From positions 1 through 64,000 of the forward strand of contig CALMRZ010000023.1 in NCBI GenBank assembly GCA_937872225.1: a stretch of 64,000 nt of DNA, given 5' to 3'. The translations under genes and the position numbers were made by a program. The notes below the pieces were generated by a model. That model saw nothing but the letters and a program-made list of their open reading frames with translations, did no database searches and was not told the origin of the DNA. Every line of letters starts with the position of its first letter. The first letter of the stretch is position 1. The stretch is from an uncultured Spirochaetota bacterium. GTDB taxonomy: Bacteria; Spirochaetota; UBA4802; UBA5550. Shown here one piece after another: positions 31,421 to 41,897 of this stretch.

Positions 31421-32635
31421 ATGGGTAAAGAAAAATTTCAACGGACCAAACCTCACGTTAACGTTGGCACGATTGGTCACATCGATCATGGCAAGACAAC
31501 ACTGACATCGGCTATTACGAAATGCCTGTTTCTGAAATATGGTCTTGGCAAGCCTGTTGAATTTGATCAGATTGACAATGCTCCGGAAGAAAAGGCCCGG
31601 GGTATAACGATTGCGACGTCACACCAGGAATATGAAACGCCCAAGCAGCACTATGCGCACGTTGACTGCCCGGGCCATGCCGACTATATCAAAAACATGA
31701 TCACCGGCGCCGCCCAGATGGACGCCGCCATTCTCGTCGTTGCCGCCGGCGACGGCGCGATGCCGCAAACCAAGGAACACGTTCTCCTGGCCCACCAGGT
31801 AAACGTCCCCTACATGCTGGTCTTCCTTAATAAAGTTGACATGATAGACAAGTCCGAGCGGGACGAGATGATCGAACTGGTCGAGATGGAAATCCGCGAG
31901 CTCCTCACCAAGTATGAATTTCCCGGCGACGAAGTTCCCATCATTCCCGGTTCCGCCCTCAAGGCGCTCGAGGAAGCAGATGCGAAAAAGACAGACGGCG
32001 AGTGGTTCGCCACAGTCATCAAGCTTGCCGAAGCCATGGACGAGTATATTCCCGAGCCTAAGCGCGCCACCGACAAACCCTTCCTGATGCCGATCGAAGA
32101 CGTTTTCTCGATTACCGGCCGCGGTACCGTTGTTACCGGAAGGATTGAGAGGGGCGTTGTTCATACCGGCGACGAAGTCGAGATCATCGGCTTCACCGAG
32201 ACCAAAAAGACGGTGTGCACCGGTGTTGAGATGTTCCGGAAGATCCTTGATGAAGGCCAGGCCGGTGACAACGTCGGCTGCCTCCTCCGCGGCACCGGCA
32301 AAGACGAGGTTATGCGCGGGCAGGTTCTCGCGAAACCCGGTTCAATCACGCCGCACAAGAAATTCAACGGCAAGGTCTACGTTCTCAAGAAGGAAGAGGG
32401 CGGTCGTCACACTCCGTTCTTCGGGAACTACCGTCCGCAGTTCTACTTCAGGACAACTGACGTTACCGGCATCGTGACCCTCCCGGCCGGAGTCGAGATG
32501 GTCATGCCCGGCGACGATATCGACATGGTGGTCGAGCTCATCACCCCGGTCGCCATGGAAGAGGAACTCCGCTTCGCTATCCGTGAAGGCGGCAGGACGG
32601 TTGGTGCAGGGGTTGTTACGAAGGTTATAGAGTAA
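31421..32635 (+). CDS. tuf: elongation factor Tu
   Basis: A 404-residue aminoacyl-tRNA carrier GTPase. G1 [12 protein letters not shown]3 DCPGHADY, G4 NKVD. The effector loop is [13 protein letters not shown], with Ala where E. coli has Asn. It is about ten residues longer than E. coli EF-Tu, the extra lying mainly in the GTPase domain near [16 protein letters not shown]. The gene precedes the S10 operon and is separated from it by a 13-bp hairpin. Confidence 0.97.
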   Translation: MGKEKFQRTKPHVNVGTIGHIDHGKTTLTSAITKCLFLKYGLGKPVEFDQIDNAPEEKARGITIATSHQEYETPKQHYAHVDCPGHADYIKNMITGAAQMDAAILVVAAGDGAMPQTKEHVLLAHQVNVPYMLVFLNKVDMIDKSERDEMIELVEMEIRELLTKYEFPGDEVPIIPGSALKALEEADAKKTDGEWFATVIKLAEAMDEYIPEPKRATDKPFLMPIEDVFSITGRGTVVTGRIERGVVHTGDEVEIIGFTETKKTVCTGVEMFRKILDEGQAGDNVGCLLRGTGKDEVMRGQVLAKPGSITPHKKFNGKVYVLKKEEGGRHTPFFGNYRPQFYFRTTDVTGIVTLPAGVEMVMPGDDIDMVVELITPVAMEEELRFAIREGGRTVGAGVVTKVIE

Positions 32636-32670
32636 CATATTCTGCCGAGGATGTGAATATAGTACTTTAT

Positions 32671-32699
32671 GGTCAGACCATCACACTGATGGTCTGACC
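32671..32699. promoter_or_regulatory. perfect 13-bp hairpin between tuf and rpsJ
   Basis: GGTCAGACCATCA-CAC-TGATGGTCTGACC. A weak T-containing stretch (CTGTGTATTTTC) follows, not a real T-tract. It could be a partial terminator or a control site for the S10 operon, 42 bp before rpsJ. Confidence 0.65.
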
Positions 32700-32740
32700 T
32701 GTGTATTTTCATGATATAAAAATTATTTCAGGTAATGAAA

Positions 32741-33058
32741 GTGGCAAAGTCTACTGGACAACGTATAAGGGTAAAGCTAAGATCATTTGACGCAAAGTTG
32801 CTGGATCAGTCTGCCGAGAAGATCGTCGCGACGACAAACCGGAGCGGCGCCAAGGTCGCAGGTCCGATACCGTTGCCGACAAAGATCGAAAAGTTCTGCG
32901 TTCTCAAGTCGCCGCACGTCAATAAGAAGTCGCGCGAGCAGTTTGAGATTCGTACACACAAGCGTTTGATTGACATCATTGATCCGAATTCTGATACGGT
33001 CGAGGCTCTGATGAAACTGGAGCTGCCTGCCGGTGTTTCGGTTGATATTAAATCCTGA
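32741..33058 (+). CDS. rpsJ: 30S ribosomal protein S10
   Basis: S10, 105 residues from the GTG at 32741 ([20 protein letters not shown]), which has AGG at proper distance. An ATG two codons earlier is possible. Family markers are [22 protein letters not shown] and [17 protein letters not shown]10 also serves as NusE in antitermination. First gene of a cluster that runs to rplQ. Confidence 0.95.
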   Translation: MAKSTGQRIRVKLRSFDAKLLDQSAEKIVATTNRSGAKVAGPIPLPTKIEKFCVLKSPHVNKKSREQFEIRTHKRLIDIIDPNSDTVEALMKLELPAGVSVDIKS

Positions 33059-33119
33059 CCTTGCATAGTTCTTTATCTTAGTATCCTTATCATCTAATAT
33101 TTTTGGATAGGAATGAGTG

Positions 33120-33737
33120 ATGAAAAAGGCGCTTATTGGCAAAAAAATCGGGATGACCCAATTCATACATGAGGACGGCACGACGGTCCCTGTTACCGTG
33201 TGCGAACTCGGTCCCTGCGTGGTCGTGCAGAAAAAAAACGTCGAGAAAGACGGATACGCGGCATTGAAGCTGGGCTTCTCCGATGCAAAGGAACAGCGAG
33301 TCACGAAGCCGATTCTTTCCGATCTTAAAAAGAAAAACATCCGGCCTCTCAAGATTTTCGGCGAGGTGGCGGTGTTCGACGAAACCCTTGATGTCGGCAG
33401 CGAGATCACGTGCTCGATATTTGCCGAGAACACGGTGGTCAACGTAACCGGAATATCGAAAGGAAAAGGATTCGCCGGCGTTGTCAAGCGGCATGGCTTC
33501 CATGGCGGCCGCGAAACCCACGGTTCCACCTTCCATCGCGCTCCGGGGTCCATTGGAGCCTGCGCGTATCCGAGCGAGGTCTGGAGGGGGCAGCGGATGC
33601 CGGGCAGAATGGGATACCGCACCGTAACGGTGAAAAACCTGAAGATAGTCAAGGTCTTTGAAGACAAGAACATAGTGCTCATTTCCGGGGCAGTGCCGGG
33701 CAGAAAAAATACATTGATCACTGTTTGCGAACGATAG
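33120..33737 (+). CDS. rplC: 50S ribosomal protein L3
   Basis: A 205-residue L3 starting MKKALIGKKIGMTQF. GGAT...AGGA upstream supports ATG 33120, with a GTG one codon before as an alternative. The peptidyl-transferase-facing loop includes GGRETHGSTFHRAPGSIG and GQRMPGRMG, which contains the glutamine methylated in some bacteria. Confidence 0.96.
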   Translation: MKKALIGKKIGMTQFIHEDGTTVPVTVCELGPCVVVQKKNVEKDGYAALKLGFSDAKEQRVTKPILSDLKKKNIRPLKIFGEVAVFDETLDVGSEITCSIFAENTVVNVTGISKGKGFAGVVKRHGFHGGRETHGSTFHRAPGSIGACAYPSEVWRGQRMPGRMGYRTVTVKNLKIVKVFEDKNIVLISGAVPGRKNTLITVCER

Positions 33738-33748
33738 GTAGGCTGGCG

Positions 33749-34375
33749 ATGAAAGTTGATAAATATTCCATAGACGGCAAGGTGGTAGGCTCGGTTGAGC
33801 TGTCCGACAGCGTTTTCAGCTCTGAAGTAAACGATATTTTAATATATGAACTCATAAAATCCGCTAACGCCAATCTGCGTCAGGGAACCCACAAGACGAA
33901 GGGCCGTTCGGAAGTAAGCGGCGGCGGCGTGAAGCCGTGGCGCCAGAAAGGGACGGGCAGGGCCCGCGCGGGGTCGAGCAGATCACCCATCTGGAAGGGC
34001 GGTGGAACGGTTTTCGGGCCGGTTCCGCGCAGTTACCGGATAGACCTTCCGCGCACCCTCAAACGGTCCGCGTACCGCGCACTCTTCTCCCTCAAGGCCA
34101 GGCAGGGCAGCATCAAGGTGGTTGAGGACTTTAAAGTTAACGGGAAAACTAAGGAAGTCGCCAAGATCGGCAAGGCCCTGGCCATATCGAAAGGGACCAT
34201 TATCGCCGACAGCGATGATTCCATGCTGAAACGGTCAGTGAAGAATATACCGTGGCTGACTTACAATAACGTAAACAGAATATCAAGCAAGGATATCTTT
34301 TATTCAAAAGAGCTCATCATCACGGAGAGCGCGGTGCTGAAGCTGAATGAACGATATGCCGAGGGCGGCAAGTAA
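33749..34375 (+). CDS. rplD: 50S ribosomal protein L4
   Basis: A 208-residue L4. The ATG at 33749 with AGGTAGG upstream gives [11 protein letters not shown]. The exit-tunnel loop [20 protein letters not shown] is intact. In E. coli L4 represses its own operon. The stop overlaps the rplW start by one base. Confidence 0.95.
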   Translation: MKVDKYSIDGKVVGSVELSDSVFSSEVNDILIYELIKSANANLRQGTHKTKGRSEVSGGGVKPWRQKGTGRARAGSSRSPIWKGGGTVFGPVPRSYRIDLPRTLKRSAYRALFSLKARQGSIKVVEDFKVNGKTKEVAKIGKALAISKGTIIADSDDSMLKRSVKNIPWLTYNNVNRISSKDIFYSKELIITESAVLKLNERYAEGGK

Positions 34376-34659
34376 TGAATGCGAATGATGTCATTTTAAA
34401 GCCGGTTATATCGGAAAAAACAACCGAGCTGATGGGAATAAACAAGTATGTTTTCCGGGTATCCATGAAGGCCAACAAGCTCATGGTATCGCACGCCGTT
34501 AAGGAACTCTTCGGCGTCCAGGCGGAGAAGGTGAATGTGCTGACCGTACGCGGTAAAAACCGGCGGCTTCGCTTCCGGACCGGAAGAAGGAGCGCGTGGA
34601 AAAAGGCGATCGTTACGCTCAAGCCGGGCGAAAAGATCGAACTCTTTGAAGCGCAATAA
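34375..34659 (+). CDS. rplW: 50S ribosomal protein L23
   Basis: A 94-residue L23 at the tunnel exit, docking site for trigger factor and SRP. It starts [19 protein letters not shown] and has YVFRVSMKANKLMVSHAV and a basic loop GKNRRLRFRTGRR. Translationally coupled to rplD (TAATG). Confidence 0.95.
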   Translation: MNANDVILKPVISEKTTELMGINKYVFRVSMKANKLMVSHAVKELFGVQAEKVNVLTVRGKNRRLRFRTGRRSAWKKAIVTLKPGEKIELFEAQ

Positions 34660-34702
34660 GGGCCGGTAGCATCCGGATTACCAGGTTGAAGAGGAACCAG
34701 AC

Positions 34703-35530
34703 ATGGGACTGAAAAAATTTAGACCGATAACGCAGACAACGCGATACAAAACAGTGCTCGATTTCTCCGAAATAACGGAGACCGAACCGTACAAGCCCCT
34801 GACCAAGGGCAAAAAGGAAAATGCCGGCCGCGGCAACAAGGGTCACATTTCCGTGCGGCGCCGCGGCGGCGGACACAAGCGTCGGTACCGCGTCATAGAT
34901 TTCAGGCGGGATAAATTCGGGATAACGGGCCGCGTGGATACGATCGAATATGATCCCAACCGTTCGGCCAATATAGCGCTTATAACCTATATTGACGGCG
35001 AAAAACGATATATCGTCGCTCCCGATACCCTCAAGGTGGGGGATACGATCCTGTCCGGCGAAAACGCGGAGATTAAAGTGGGGAACGCTCTTCCCCTGAA
35101 AAACATACCCCTGGGCACCAATATATTCAATATTGAAATGAGCCGCGGGAAGGGCGGCCAGCTGGTCCGATCGGCCGGCGCTTCGGCCGTTATCACGGCG
35201 AAGGAAGGCTCCTACTGCCTGATCAAGCTCCCCTCGGGTGAAATCCGGAAAATACACCAGGAATGCTATGCGACCATCGGCGAAGTCGGCAACAAGGACT
35301 TCGGCCTGGTGAGCATCGGCAAGGCCGGCAGGTCCCGGTGGATGAACAAGAGACCCAAGGTCCGCGGCGTTGCCATGAACCCGATCGACCATCCCCTGGG
35401 CGGCGGCGAAGGAAAATCATCGGGAGGGCGGCACCCCTGTTCGCCGACGGGCGTTCCCAGCAAGGGATACAAAACGAGGAAGAAATACAAAATCAGCGAT
35501 AAATATATTGTAAATCGAAGGAAGAAGTAA
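34703..35530 (+). CDS. rplB: 50S ribosomal protein L2
   Basis: A 275-residue L2 near the peptidyl transferase centre. It contains [18 protein letters not shown] and the conserved [16 protein letters not shown] with the functional His. The stop overlaps the start of rpsS by one base. Confidence 0.97.
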   Translation: MGLKKFRPITQTTRYKTVLDFSEITETEPYKPLTKGKKENAGRGNKGHISVRRRGGGHKRRYRVIDFRRDKFGITGRVDTIEYDPNRSANIALITYIDGEKRYIVAPDTLKVGDTILSGENAEIKVGNALPLKNIPLGTNIFNIEMSRGKGGQLVRSAGASAVITAKEGSYCLIKLPSGEIRKIHQECYATIGEVGNKDFGLVSIGKAGRSRWMNKRPKVRGVAMNPIDHPLGGGEGKSSGGRHPCSPTGVPSKGYKTRKKYKISDKYIVNRRKK

Positions 35531-35814
35531 TGGCTCGGTCAGTTAAAAAAGGTCCATACGTTGACATCAAGTTGTTCAAAAAGATTGAGGACATGAACTC
35601 CTCAAATCAAAAGAAGGCTATCAAGACATGGTCGCGCAGATCGACGATTTTCCCCGAAATGATCGGCCATACGCTGATGGTCCACAATGGAAAAAACTTC
35701 ATTCCGGTGTATGTCACGGAAAACATGATTGGCCACAAGCTTGGTGAGTTCGCGCCGACAAGGACCTACCGGGGCCACAGAACCAAAGATGATAAAATTG
35801 CCAAGAGGAAGTAG
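35530..35814 (+). CDS. rpsS: 30S ribosomal protein S19
   Basis: A 94-residue S19 of the 30S head, with [15 protein letters not shown], the [20 protein letters not shown] core and [12 protein letters not shown]. One-base overlap with rplB and 2 bp to rplV, so these genes are tightly coupled. Confidence 0.97.
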   Translation: MARSVKKGPYVDIKLFKKIEDMNSSNQKKAIKTWSRRSTIFPEMIGHTLMVHNGKNFIPVYVTENMIGHKLGEFAPTRTYRGHRTKDDKIAKRK

Positions 35815-35816
35815 CA

Positions 35817-36155
35817 ATGGAAGCGCAAGCTTTTTCGAAATTTAACAGGATTTCCGCCTCAAAAGCGAGGCTTGTCGCCAACGAGGTGCGGGGCGAAGAG
35901 CTCCTGTATGCGATTGAAATTCTTAAGGCGATGCCGCAGAAATCGGCCCGGCTCATACTGAAGACGATCTATTCGGCCGGCGCGAACGCCAAGTATAAGA
36001 AGCCTGACGTCATGGACAAGGACCTGTATGTGAAGAAGATAGTCGTGGATGTCGGTCCCACCATGAAGAGGTTCCGTCCCCGGGCCCGCGGCCGGGCGAA
36101 CCGCATAAAGAAGAGAACAAGCAGTATCCTGATCGTGTTATCGGATGAAAATTAA
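35817..36155 (+). CDS. rplV: 50S ribosomal protein L22
   Basis: A 112-residue L22. The beta-hairpin that lines the exit tunnel contains PTMKRFRPRARGRANRIKKR, the site of macrolide-resistance changes in other bacteria. Start MEAQAFSKFNRISASKARL. Confidence 0.96.
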   Translation: MEAQAFSKFNRISASKARLVANEVRGEELLYAIEILKAMPQKSARLILKTIYSAGANAKYKKPDVMDKDLYVKKIVVDVGPTMKRFRPRARGRANRIKKRTSSILIVLSDEN

Positions 36156-36174
36156 ATAATAAAGGTATCCATGT

Positions 36175-36855
36175 ATGGGTCAAAAGGTTAATCCAATAGG
36201 ACTGAGGGTGGGAGTAAACAGAACGTGGGACTCCATCTGGTACGAAGATAAAAAGAATTACGCGAAATATCTTCACGAGGACCTTGCTATAAAGGAATTT
36301 GTCGAGAAGGAAAAGAAGTCGGCGGGTATATCCAGAGTGGCCATTGACCGGTTCCCGGACAGGGTGAACGTGAACATCCACGCATCGCGTCCCGGCGTCC
36401 TCATCGGGAAAAAGGGCTCTGACATAGAGGCCCTGAAAGAGAAGCTCCAGAAGATTGCGTCGAAAAATGTCTATATAAACATCATCGAGGTGAAGAAACC
36501 TGAAAAGAACGCGAGCCTCATAGCCCAGCAGATTGCCCAGCAGGTCGAGGGACGTTTCCCGTACCGGAGGGCCGTCAAACAGGCCATCACCAATGCCATG
36601 AGGACCGGCGCCCTGGGGATCAAAGTGGTCTGTTCCGGACGCCTGAACAATGCTGAGATGGCCCGCCAGGAAGCCTACAAGGAAGGAAGGATTCCCCTTC
36701 ATACCTTGAGGGCCGATATAGATTATGGGTTTGCCGAGGCCTTGACCACGTTCGGTCTGATCGGCGTAAAGGTCTGGATATACAACGGCGACGTGCTGAC
36801 GAAAGACGCCGAAGATGAAGAAGATAAATACACCGTAAAACGGAAAACAAAGTGA
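36175..36855 (+). CDS. rpsC: 30S ribosomal protein S3
   Basis: A 226-residue S3 at the mRNA entry tunnel. The KH domain has [19 protein letters not shown] (GxxG loop) and the C-domain has [18 protein letters not shown]. The start [16 protein letters not shown] is canonical. Confidence 0.97.
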   Translation: MGQKVNPIGLRVGVNRTWDSIWYEDKKNYAKYLHEDLAIKEFVEKEKKSAGISRVAIDRFPDRVNVNIHASRPGVLIGKKGSDIEALKEKLQKIASKNVYINIIEVKKPEKNASLIAQQIAQQVEGRFPYRRAVKQAITNAMRTGALGIKVVCSGRLNNAEMARQEAYKEGRIPLHTLRADIDYGFAEALTTFGLIGVKVWIYNGDVLTKDAEDEEDKYTVKRKTK

Positions 36856-36871
36856 GTAAGGGATAGCTGCC

Positions 36872-37282
36872 ATGTTAATGCCGAAAAGACAGAGATTCAG
36901 GAAAGTGCAGCGCGGGAACATGCGCGGGGCCGCCCATCGCGGTTCCACGATAGCCTTCGGTGAGATCGGGCTGAAAGTCATGGAGCCCGGCGAAATTACC
37001 GCGCGGCAGATAGAGGCAGCCCGGGTCGCGATAACCAGGAAGGTCAAACGGGGCGGAAAGCTCTGGATCAGGATATTCCCGGATCGTCCCTTCACCAAGA
37101 AGCCCGCTGAAACCCGGATGGGGAAAGGCAAGGGGAACCCCGAGGGTTTCGTGGCCAGGGTCAAACCCGGCAAGATACTCTTTGAGATAGCCGGTATCGA
37201 CGATGTCTTGGCAAAGGAAGCGCTTCTGAACGCCGCGTTCAAGCTTCCGCTGAAAACGAAGATCGTGAAAATAAACGAATAG
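36872..37282 (+). CDS. rplP: 50S ribosomal protein L16
   Basis: A 136-residue L16 near the A-site tRNA elbow, starting [19 protein letters not shown]. It includes [20 protein letters not shown] and the [20 protein letters not shown] stretch with the Arg hydroxylated in some species. Confidence 0.97.
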   Translation: MLMPKRQRFRKVQRGNMRGAAHRGSTIAFGEIGLKVMEPGEITARQIEAARVAITRKVKRGGKLWIRIFPDRPFTKKPAETRMGKGKGNPEGFVARVKPGKILFEIAGIDDVLAKEALLNAAFKLPLKTKIVKINE

Positions 37283-37301
37283 CAGGCGCGAGGATTGATT
37301 C

Positions 37302-37514
37302 ATGAAAGGGAAACTGGAAGAACTGACGATTGAGGAACTGAATCGAAGCCTCAATGAATCGAAGGAAATGCTTCGGAAGGAGCGGTTTAAAGCCGTTACC
37401 AGCAAGGTTGAAAATCCGAAGAAAATCAAGGAACTTAAAAAGCATATAGCCAGAGTATTGACCCTCAAGAAGGAATATGCCCTTGGCATCAGACAAAAAA
37501 AGGCGTCCCGATAA
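37302..37514 (+). CDS. rpmC: 50S ribosomal protein L29
   Basis: A 70-residue helical-hairpin L29 next to the tunnel exit: MKGKLEELTIEELNRSLNES, then the basic helix ending in IRQKKASR. Normal position between rplP and rpsQ. Confidence 0.94.
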   Translation: MKGKLEELTIEELNRSLNESKEMLRKERFKAVTSKVENPKKIKELKKHIARVLTLKKEYALGIRQKKASR

Positions 37515-37538
37515 CCATACGAAGGAAATGGTCGAACC

Positions 37539-37790
37539 ATGGCAAAGAACAGAAAACAGTTAATTGGAAAGGTAGTGAGCAATAAAATGGACAAGACGGT
37601 CGTCATCGAGATAGAAGACCTTGTCATGCATTCGCTATATAAGAAATCGGTCCACCGGACGAAACGGCTCAAGAGCCATGACGAGAAGAATGAGTGCACC
37701 GTCGGCGATATCGTTAAGATTGAGGAAACAAGGCCGCTGTCAAAAGAAAAGAGATACCGTTTAGTTGAAATCGTAGAAAAAGCCAAATAG
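37539..37790 (+). CDS. rpsQ: 30S ribosomal protein S17
   Basis: An 83-residue OB-fold S17: [19 protein letters not shown], then [20 protein letters not shown]. Start supported by GAAGGAAATGG upstream. Confidence 0.96.
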   Translation: MAKNRKQLIGKVVSNKMDKTVVIEIEDLVMHSLYKKSVHRTKRLKSHDEKNECTVGDIVKIEETRPLSKEKRYRLVEIVEKAK

Positions 37791-37800
37791 AGGAAGAGCG

Positions 37801-38193
37801 ATGATTCAAGTTCAAACAATGCTGGAAGTTGCTGATAACAGCGGCGTGAAGCGGGTCCAGTGCATCAAGGTGCTGGGCGGTACGAGACGCCGGTACGCCA
37901 CGGTCGGCGACATCATCGTCGTTGCCGTGAAGGACTCGCAGCCGTCATACGGACTCAAGGACTCGATGGGCAAGAAGGTGCACGGCAAGGCCGTTTTAAG
38001 GGCGGTGGTAGTGCGCACGACGGCCCCGGTGCGCCGCAAGGACGGCTCATACATCAGGTTTGACGACAACGCTGTAGCTATAATCGACAACAAGAACGAA
38101 CCCCGCGGTTCGCGTATATTCGGGCCGGTTGCGCGGGAGCTGCGCGACAAAAACTTCCTCAAAATCGTCTCCCTGGCTCCAGAGGTTCTTTAG
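37801..38193 (+). CDS. rplN: 50S ribosomal protein L14
   Basis: A 130-residue L14, about eight residues longer than the usual 122. The core is normal ([40 protein letters not shown]). The extra residues lie in the segment [20 protein letters not shown], where most bacteria have a shorter loop. L14 contacts h14 of 16S rRNA and the silencing factor RsfS. Confidence 0.96.
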   Translation: MIQVQTMLEVADNSGVKRVQCIKVLGGTRRRYATVGDIIVVAVKDSQPSYGLKDSMGKKVHGKAVLRAVVVRTTAPVRRKDGSYIRFDDNAVAIIDNKNEPRGSRIFGPVARELRDKNFLKIVSLAPEVL

Positions 38194-38206
38194 AAAGGTG
38201 ATATTT

Positions 38207-38536
38207 ATGAAGCAGAAAATAACTACAACCCGGATAAAAAAGAATGACAATGTAGTCGTGACCGCCGGTACCGACCGCGGAAGGCGCGGAAAGGTGCTGA
38301 AGGTCGGAACGAAGACCGGGAAGATCATTGTCGAGGGAATCAATAAAAGAAAGAAGTATCTTAAACCGGGGCCGGAACAGCCGAAGGGCGGGGTCGTGAA
38401 CATGGAATTCCCCGTTGATATATCCAATGTCATGATCTTCTGCGATAAATGCAAAAAGGGCGTCCGCATCGGCATCCAGTTCAAGGATAAGACCAGGGTG
38501 CGGGTCTGCAAGAAGTGCGGAAAGAGCCTGGATTAG
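38207..38536 (+). CDS. rplX: 50S ribosomal protein L24
   Basis: A 109-residue L24, an assembly initiator with a KOW fold ([20 protein letters not shown]). The ATG at 38207 with AAAGGTG upstream replaces a longer open frame that overlaps rplN. The C-terminus carries FCDKCKKG and VCKKCGKS, a zinc-ribbon-like pair of CxxC motifs. Confidence 0.95.
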   Translation: MKQKITTTRIKKNDNVVVTAGTDRGRRGKVLKVGTKTGKIIVEGINKRKKYLKPGPEQPKGGVVNMEFPVDISNVMIFCDKCKKGVRIGIQFKDKTRVRVCKKCGKSLD

Positions 38537-38567
38537 TACTACATTTGAATTGAAAAGGACAGTAGCG

Positions 38568-39110
38568 ATGGCTGCAAGACTGAGAGAAGAATACGAGAAG
38601 AATATAAAGAAGAAGCTGATGGACAACTTCAAGTTCACGTCCATCATGCAGGTTCCGAAGCTGGAAAAAATAGTGCTCAACGTGGGCATGGGCGACGGAC
38701 ATGCGAACCCGAACGGCATGAAGGCCGTGGTTGAGGAATTGACCAATATCACGGGTCAGCGCGCGGTGAAAACCCTTTCCAAGAAATCCATCGCCAACTT
38801 CAAGATCAGGGACGGCATGGACGTGGGGGCCCGCGTGACGCTGCGCGGCGACCGGATGTATGAATTCCTCGATCGTCTCATCAACGTGGCCCTTCCCCGC
38901 GTGCGCGACTTTAAGGGACTGTCGCCGAAGTCCTTCGACAATTTCGGAAACTATAACTTTTCTGTCATGGAACAGATCATTTTCCCTGAAATTGATTTCG
39001 ACAAGGTCGAAAAAATACATGGCATCAACATTACCATCGTGACAACAGCGAAGAAGAAAGAAGTCGCAAAGGCGCTGTTGGATGAATTTAAAATGCCTTT
39101 TAGATCATAG
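38568..39110 (+). CDS. rplE: 50S ribosomal protein L5
   Basis: A 180-residue 5S rRNA-binding L5. The ATG at 38568 with AAAGGAC upstream gives [19 protein letters not shown]. Markers are [36 protein letters not shown] and the late [17 protein letters not shown]. Confidence 0.96.
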   Translation: MAARLREEYEKNIKKKLMDNFKFTSIMQVPKLEKIVLNVGMGDGHANPNGMKAVVEELTNITGQRAVKTLSKKSIANFKIRDGMDVGARVTLRGDRMYEFLDRLINVALPRVRDFKGLSPKSFDNFGNYNFSVMEQIIFPEIDFDKVEKIHGINITIVTTAKKKEVAKALLDEFKMPFRS

Positions 39111-39121
39111 GAGATACAACC

Positions 39122-39307
39122 GTGGCACGAACGAGCTTATGGGCAAAACAGGAAATCGGTCCCAAATACAAGGTGCGGTGGCACAACAGGTGTAAAATTT
39201 GCGGAAGGCCCCGCGGTTACCTGAGAAGGTTTGAAATGTGCAGGATTTGCTTCAGGAAACTGGCGAGCCAGGGGAAAATACCCGGCGTTGTGAAATCATC
39301 GTGGTAA
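39122..39307 (+). CDS. rpsN: 30S ribosomal protein S14, zinc-binding type
   Basis: A 61-residue S14 of the short C+ class, with four Cys in [20 protein letters not shown] that bind zinc, and the end [13 protein letters not shown] start with ATAGGAGAT upstream. The long zinc-free form found in enterobacteria is not present here. Confidence 0.96.
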   Translation: MARTSLWAKQEIGPKYKVRWHNRCKICGRPRGYLRRFEMCRICFRKLASQGKIPGVVKSSW

Positions 39308-39334
39308 AAAATTAATCGTTCAGGATAAGAACAC

Positions 39335-39736
39335 ATGAGTGCTATTACAGACCCCATTGCAGATATGTTGACGAGGATACGGAACGCCGTCAAGGCCGGG
39401 CATCTGATCGTCGATGTCCCGTCGTCCAAGATGAAGGTATCCATTGCTAAGATATTGAAGGACGAAGGTTTTATAAAGAACTTCAAGCTGAATGACGACA
39501 ATCGTCAGAAGATTCTGCGCATATACCTGAAATACAGCGAAGAAAATCAGCCGGCAATACTGAACCTGACGCGAGTCAGCAAGCCCGGCCGCAGGGTCTA
39601 TGTCAAGGCGGAGGAACTTGCCCCGATCTATAACAATATCGGAATCTGGATCATATCAACGTCCAAGGGAATCATAACCAATAAAACCGCGAAGAAGATG
39701 AATGTAGGCGGGGAAATTTTGTGCGAAATATCATAA
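39335..39736 (+). CDS. rpsH: 30S ribosomal protein S8
   Basis: A 133-residue S8: DPIADMLTRIRNAVKAGH at the N-terminus, RVSKPGRRVYVK in the middle and ISTSKGIITNKTAKKMNVGG near the C-terminus. In E. coli S8 represses the spc operon. Confidence 0.97.
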   Translation: MSAITDPIADMLTRIRNAVKAGHLIVDVPSSKMKVSIAKILKDEGFIKNFKLNDDNRQKILRIYLKYSEENQPAILNLTRVSKPGRRVYVKAEELAPIYNNIGIWIISTSKGIITNKTAKKMNVGGEILCEIS

Positions 39737-39752
39737 TAGGATAGTAGCGGCA

Positions 39753-40295
39753 ATGTCACGAGTAGCGAGGAAACCGGTTGTAATACCGAACGGTGTAACA
39801 GTAGATTATAAGGACAGGACCATAACGGTCAAGGGCCCCCTGGGCGAAGACAAGCTCACCCTTATGGAAGGCGTCGACCTGGAAGTCAAGGATAATGTCA
39901 TTTCTATCACTGCGAAGAATGCGAAAGAAGATAAAAAGATAGCCGCAGCATCGGGTCTGGTGCGGTCTCTCTTGAGCAACATGGTCACCGGGGTATCTCA
40001 GGGATTTGAGAAGGACATGGAGATTGTCGGGGTCGGATACCGGGTCACCCAGCAGGCAAAGGATGTCCAGTTCCAACTGGGATACTCTCATCCGATAGTG
40101 TTCTCCCCGCCCGCTGGCATTACCATTGAAGTGCAGGAAGCCACCAAGTTCAAGATCAAGGGCGCCAACAAGCAGGAGGTCGGCCAGGTTGCGGCCAATA
40201 TCCGCATGCTCCGTCCGCCTGAACCGTACAAGGGCAAGGGAATCCGCTACAAGGACGAGCGTGTAAGGAAAAAAGCAGGCAAGACAGGTAAATAG
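39753..40295 (+). CDS. rplF: 50S ribosomal protein L6
   Basis: A 180-residue L6 with two related domains. Signatures: NGVTVDYKDRTITVKGPLGE, the central MVTGVSQGFEKDMEIVGVGY and the C-terminal RPPEPYKGKGIRYKDE. Confidence 0.97.
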   Translation: MSRVARKPVVIPNGVTVDYKDRTITVKGPLGEDKLTLMEGVDLEVKDNVISITAKNAKEDKKIAAASGLVRSLLSNMVTGVSQGFEKDMEIVGVGYRVTQQAKDVQFQLGYSHPIVFSPPAGITIEVQEATKFKIKGANKQEVGQVAANIRMLRPPEPYKGKGIRYKDERVRKKAGKTGK

Positions 40296-40297
40296 CA

Positions 40298-40663
40298 ATG
40301 GATAAGATCGCATTAAAAAAGAAACGGATCACCAGAAGAAGATTCATAATCAAGAAAAAAATAAGCACCAACAAGGACGTGCTGCGTCTGTGCATCAGCA
40401 AGTATAATAATAACTTATACGCGCAGATAATCGATGATCAGAAACAGCATACCGTTATCGCCCTGTCCACCCTGTCCAAGGATTTTCCCGCCATGAAGAA
40501 CAAGGCCAACATGGAAGGGGCGAAAACCCTCGGGAAAATGCTGGCTGAAAGGGCCGTGAAGGCAGGCATCAAGAAAGTTGTCTTTGACAGAAACGGTTAT
40601 ATATATCATGGCAGGGTGAAAGCCTTTGCCGACGCGGCACGCGAAAGCGGCCTCGAGTTCTAG
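40298..40663 (+). CDS. rplR: 50S ribosomal protein L18
   Basis: A 121-residue 5S rRNA-binding L18. The basic N-terminal extension ([15 protein letters not shown]) leads to the folded domain with [20 protein letters not shown] and ending [20 protein letters not shown]. It starts 2 bp after the rplF stop. Confidence 0.95.
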   Translation: MDKIALKKKRITRRRFIIKKKISTNKDVLRLCISKYNNNLYAQIIDDQKQHTVIALSTLSKDFPAMKNKANMEGAKTLGKMLAERAVKAGIKKVVFDRNGYIYHGRVKAFADAARESGLEF

Positions 40664-40674
40664 GAGACGCGACA

Positions 40675-41187
40675 ATGAAACTGAAAAGAAAGAAAACATC
40701 TCCCGCGGAATTGGAGCTTGCGGAAAAAATAGTCACCATCAACCGGGTTGCCAAGGTCGTCAAGGGCGGCCGGCGCTTTTCGTTCAATGCGCTTGCGGTA
40801 ATAGGCGACGGTAAGGGCCATGTCGGGATCGGTTTCGGCAAGGCGAACGAGGTTCCTGACGCGATTGACAAAAGCAAAGAAGACGCAAAGAAGAATATAT
40901 TCAGGGTTAACGTGCACAAAAACACGATACCCCACCAGGTTATCGGCAAATTCAAGTCCGCCAAGGTCATTCTTAAGCCGGCGGCACCCGGTACCGGCAT
41001 TATCGCCGGAGCCTCCGTCAGGGCGGTTCTCGAGCGTGCCGGCATAAGCGATGTGCTTTCAAAGGCGCAGGGGTCCAGAAACCCGGTCAACCTGGTGAAG
41101 GCGACCCTTGACGGGCTGCTGCAGCTGCGGAGCTTCGAGGAAGCGGCCAAGCTGCGTGACGTGCCACTGAACAAGTTATGGGAATAG
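40675..41187 (+). CDS. rpsE: 30S ribosomal protein S5
   Basis: A 170-residue S5 involved in decoding fidelity and mRNA unwinding. It has [20 protein letters not shown] and [20 protein letters not shown], with the usual residues in the spectinomycin loop region (VVKGGRRF). Confidence 0.96.
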   Translation: MKLKRKKTSPAELELAEKIVTINRVAKVVKGGRRFSFNALAVIGDGKGHVGIGFGKANEVPDAIDKSKEDAKKNIFRVNVHKNTIPHQVIGKFKSAKVILKPAAPGTGIIAGASVRAVLERAGISDVLSKAQGSRNPVNLVKATLDGLLQLRSFEEAAKLRDVPLNKLWE

Positions 41188-41199
41188 TTGGGTGAGAAT

Positions 41200-41388
41200 A
41201 TGGCAAAAAAACTGTTAGTCAAGCAGATAAAAAGCAGCATCGGTACGTTGCCGAAACAGAAGGCTACCCTCAGGGCCCTTGGCCTGCGCAGGATATCGGC
41301 TGAGCGCGTCCATGATGACAATGCTGTCGTCAGGGGCATGATCGACAAGGTAAGTCATCTGGTTAGCGTAAAACATATTGATCAGTAG
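41200..41388 (+). CDS. rpmD: 50S ribosomal protein L30
   Basis: A 62-residue L30 from the ATG at 41200 (MAKKLLVKQIKSSIGTLPKQ), 12 bp after rpsE. A TTG four codons earlier is in frame but less likely. It contains ATLRALGLRRI and ends IDKVSHLVSVKHIDQ, the family pattern. Confidence 0.94.
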   Translation: MAKKLLVKQIKSSIGTLPKQKATLRALGLRRISAERVHDDNAVVRGMIDKVSHLVSVKHIDQ

Positions 41389-41400
41389 AGAGACGGCATT

Positions 41401-41862
41401 ATGGAAGGAATATATTCGCTTAAGAAGCCTGATTGCATAAAGCGCAGAAAAAGGGTCGGCCGAGGGAACAGCAGCGGCCACGGCAGCCAGAGCGGCAAGG
41501 GCCATGATGGCCAGCTCGGCAGGGCGGGCAGGAAACGCCGGGCATGGTTTGAGGGCGGCCAGATGCCGCTGCAGCGCCGCATACCCAAGCGAGGATTTGC
41601 CAATTACACCAAGAAAGAGTACCAGGTGGTCAACATTGCACTTATCGAGAAACTGGGACTATCGGAAATAAACCCTGAGGTCTTGAAACAGCAAGGCGCC
41701 ATCACCCGTGTTGACAGGCTGGTGAAGGTCCTCGGTAAAGGGGATATTACCAGAGCCGTCAAAGTGACCGCTGATTCTTTTTCCGGATCGGCCATGGAAA
41801 AAATTAAAAATGCCGGTGGGGAAGCGAATCTCCGTGCAAAAACGGAAAATGAAGACAATTGA
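41401..41862 (+). CDS. rplO: 50S ribosomal protein L15
   Basis: A 153-residue L15 with the Gly/Lys/Arg-rich N-terminal extension (KRRKRVGRGNSSGHGSQSGK), PLQRRIPKRGF and the C-terminal globular part ending KNAGGEANLRAKTE. Followed after 35 bp by secY. Confidence 0.96.
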   Translation: MEGIYSLKKPDCIKRRKRVGRGNSSGHGSQSGKGHDGQLGRAGRKRRAWFEGGQMPLQRRIPKRGFANYTKKEYQVVNIALIEKLGLSEINPEVLKQQGAITRVDRLVKVLGKGDITRAVKVTADSFSGSAMEKIKNAGGEANLRAKTENEDN

Positions 41863-41897
41863 TGATACATGTTCACAGGAATAGTTCAAGGTAAATA

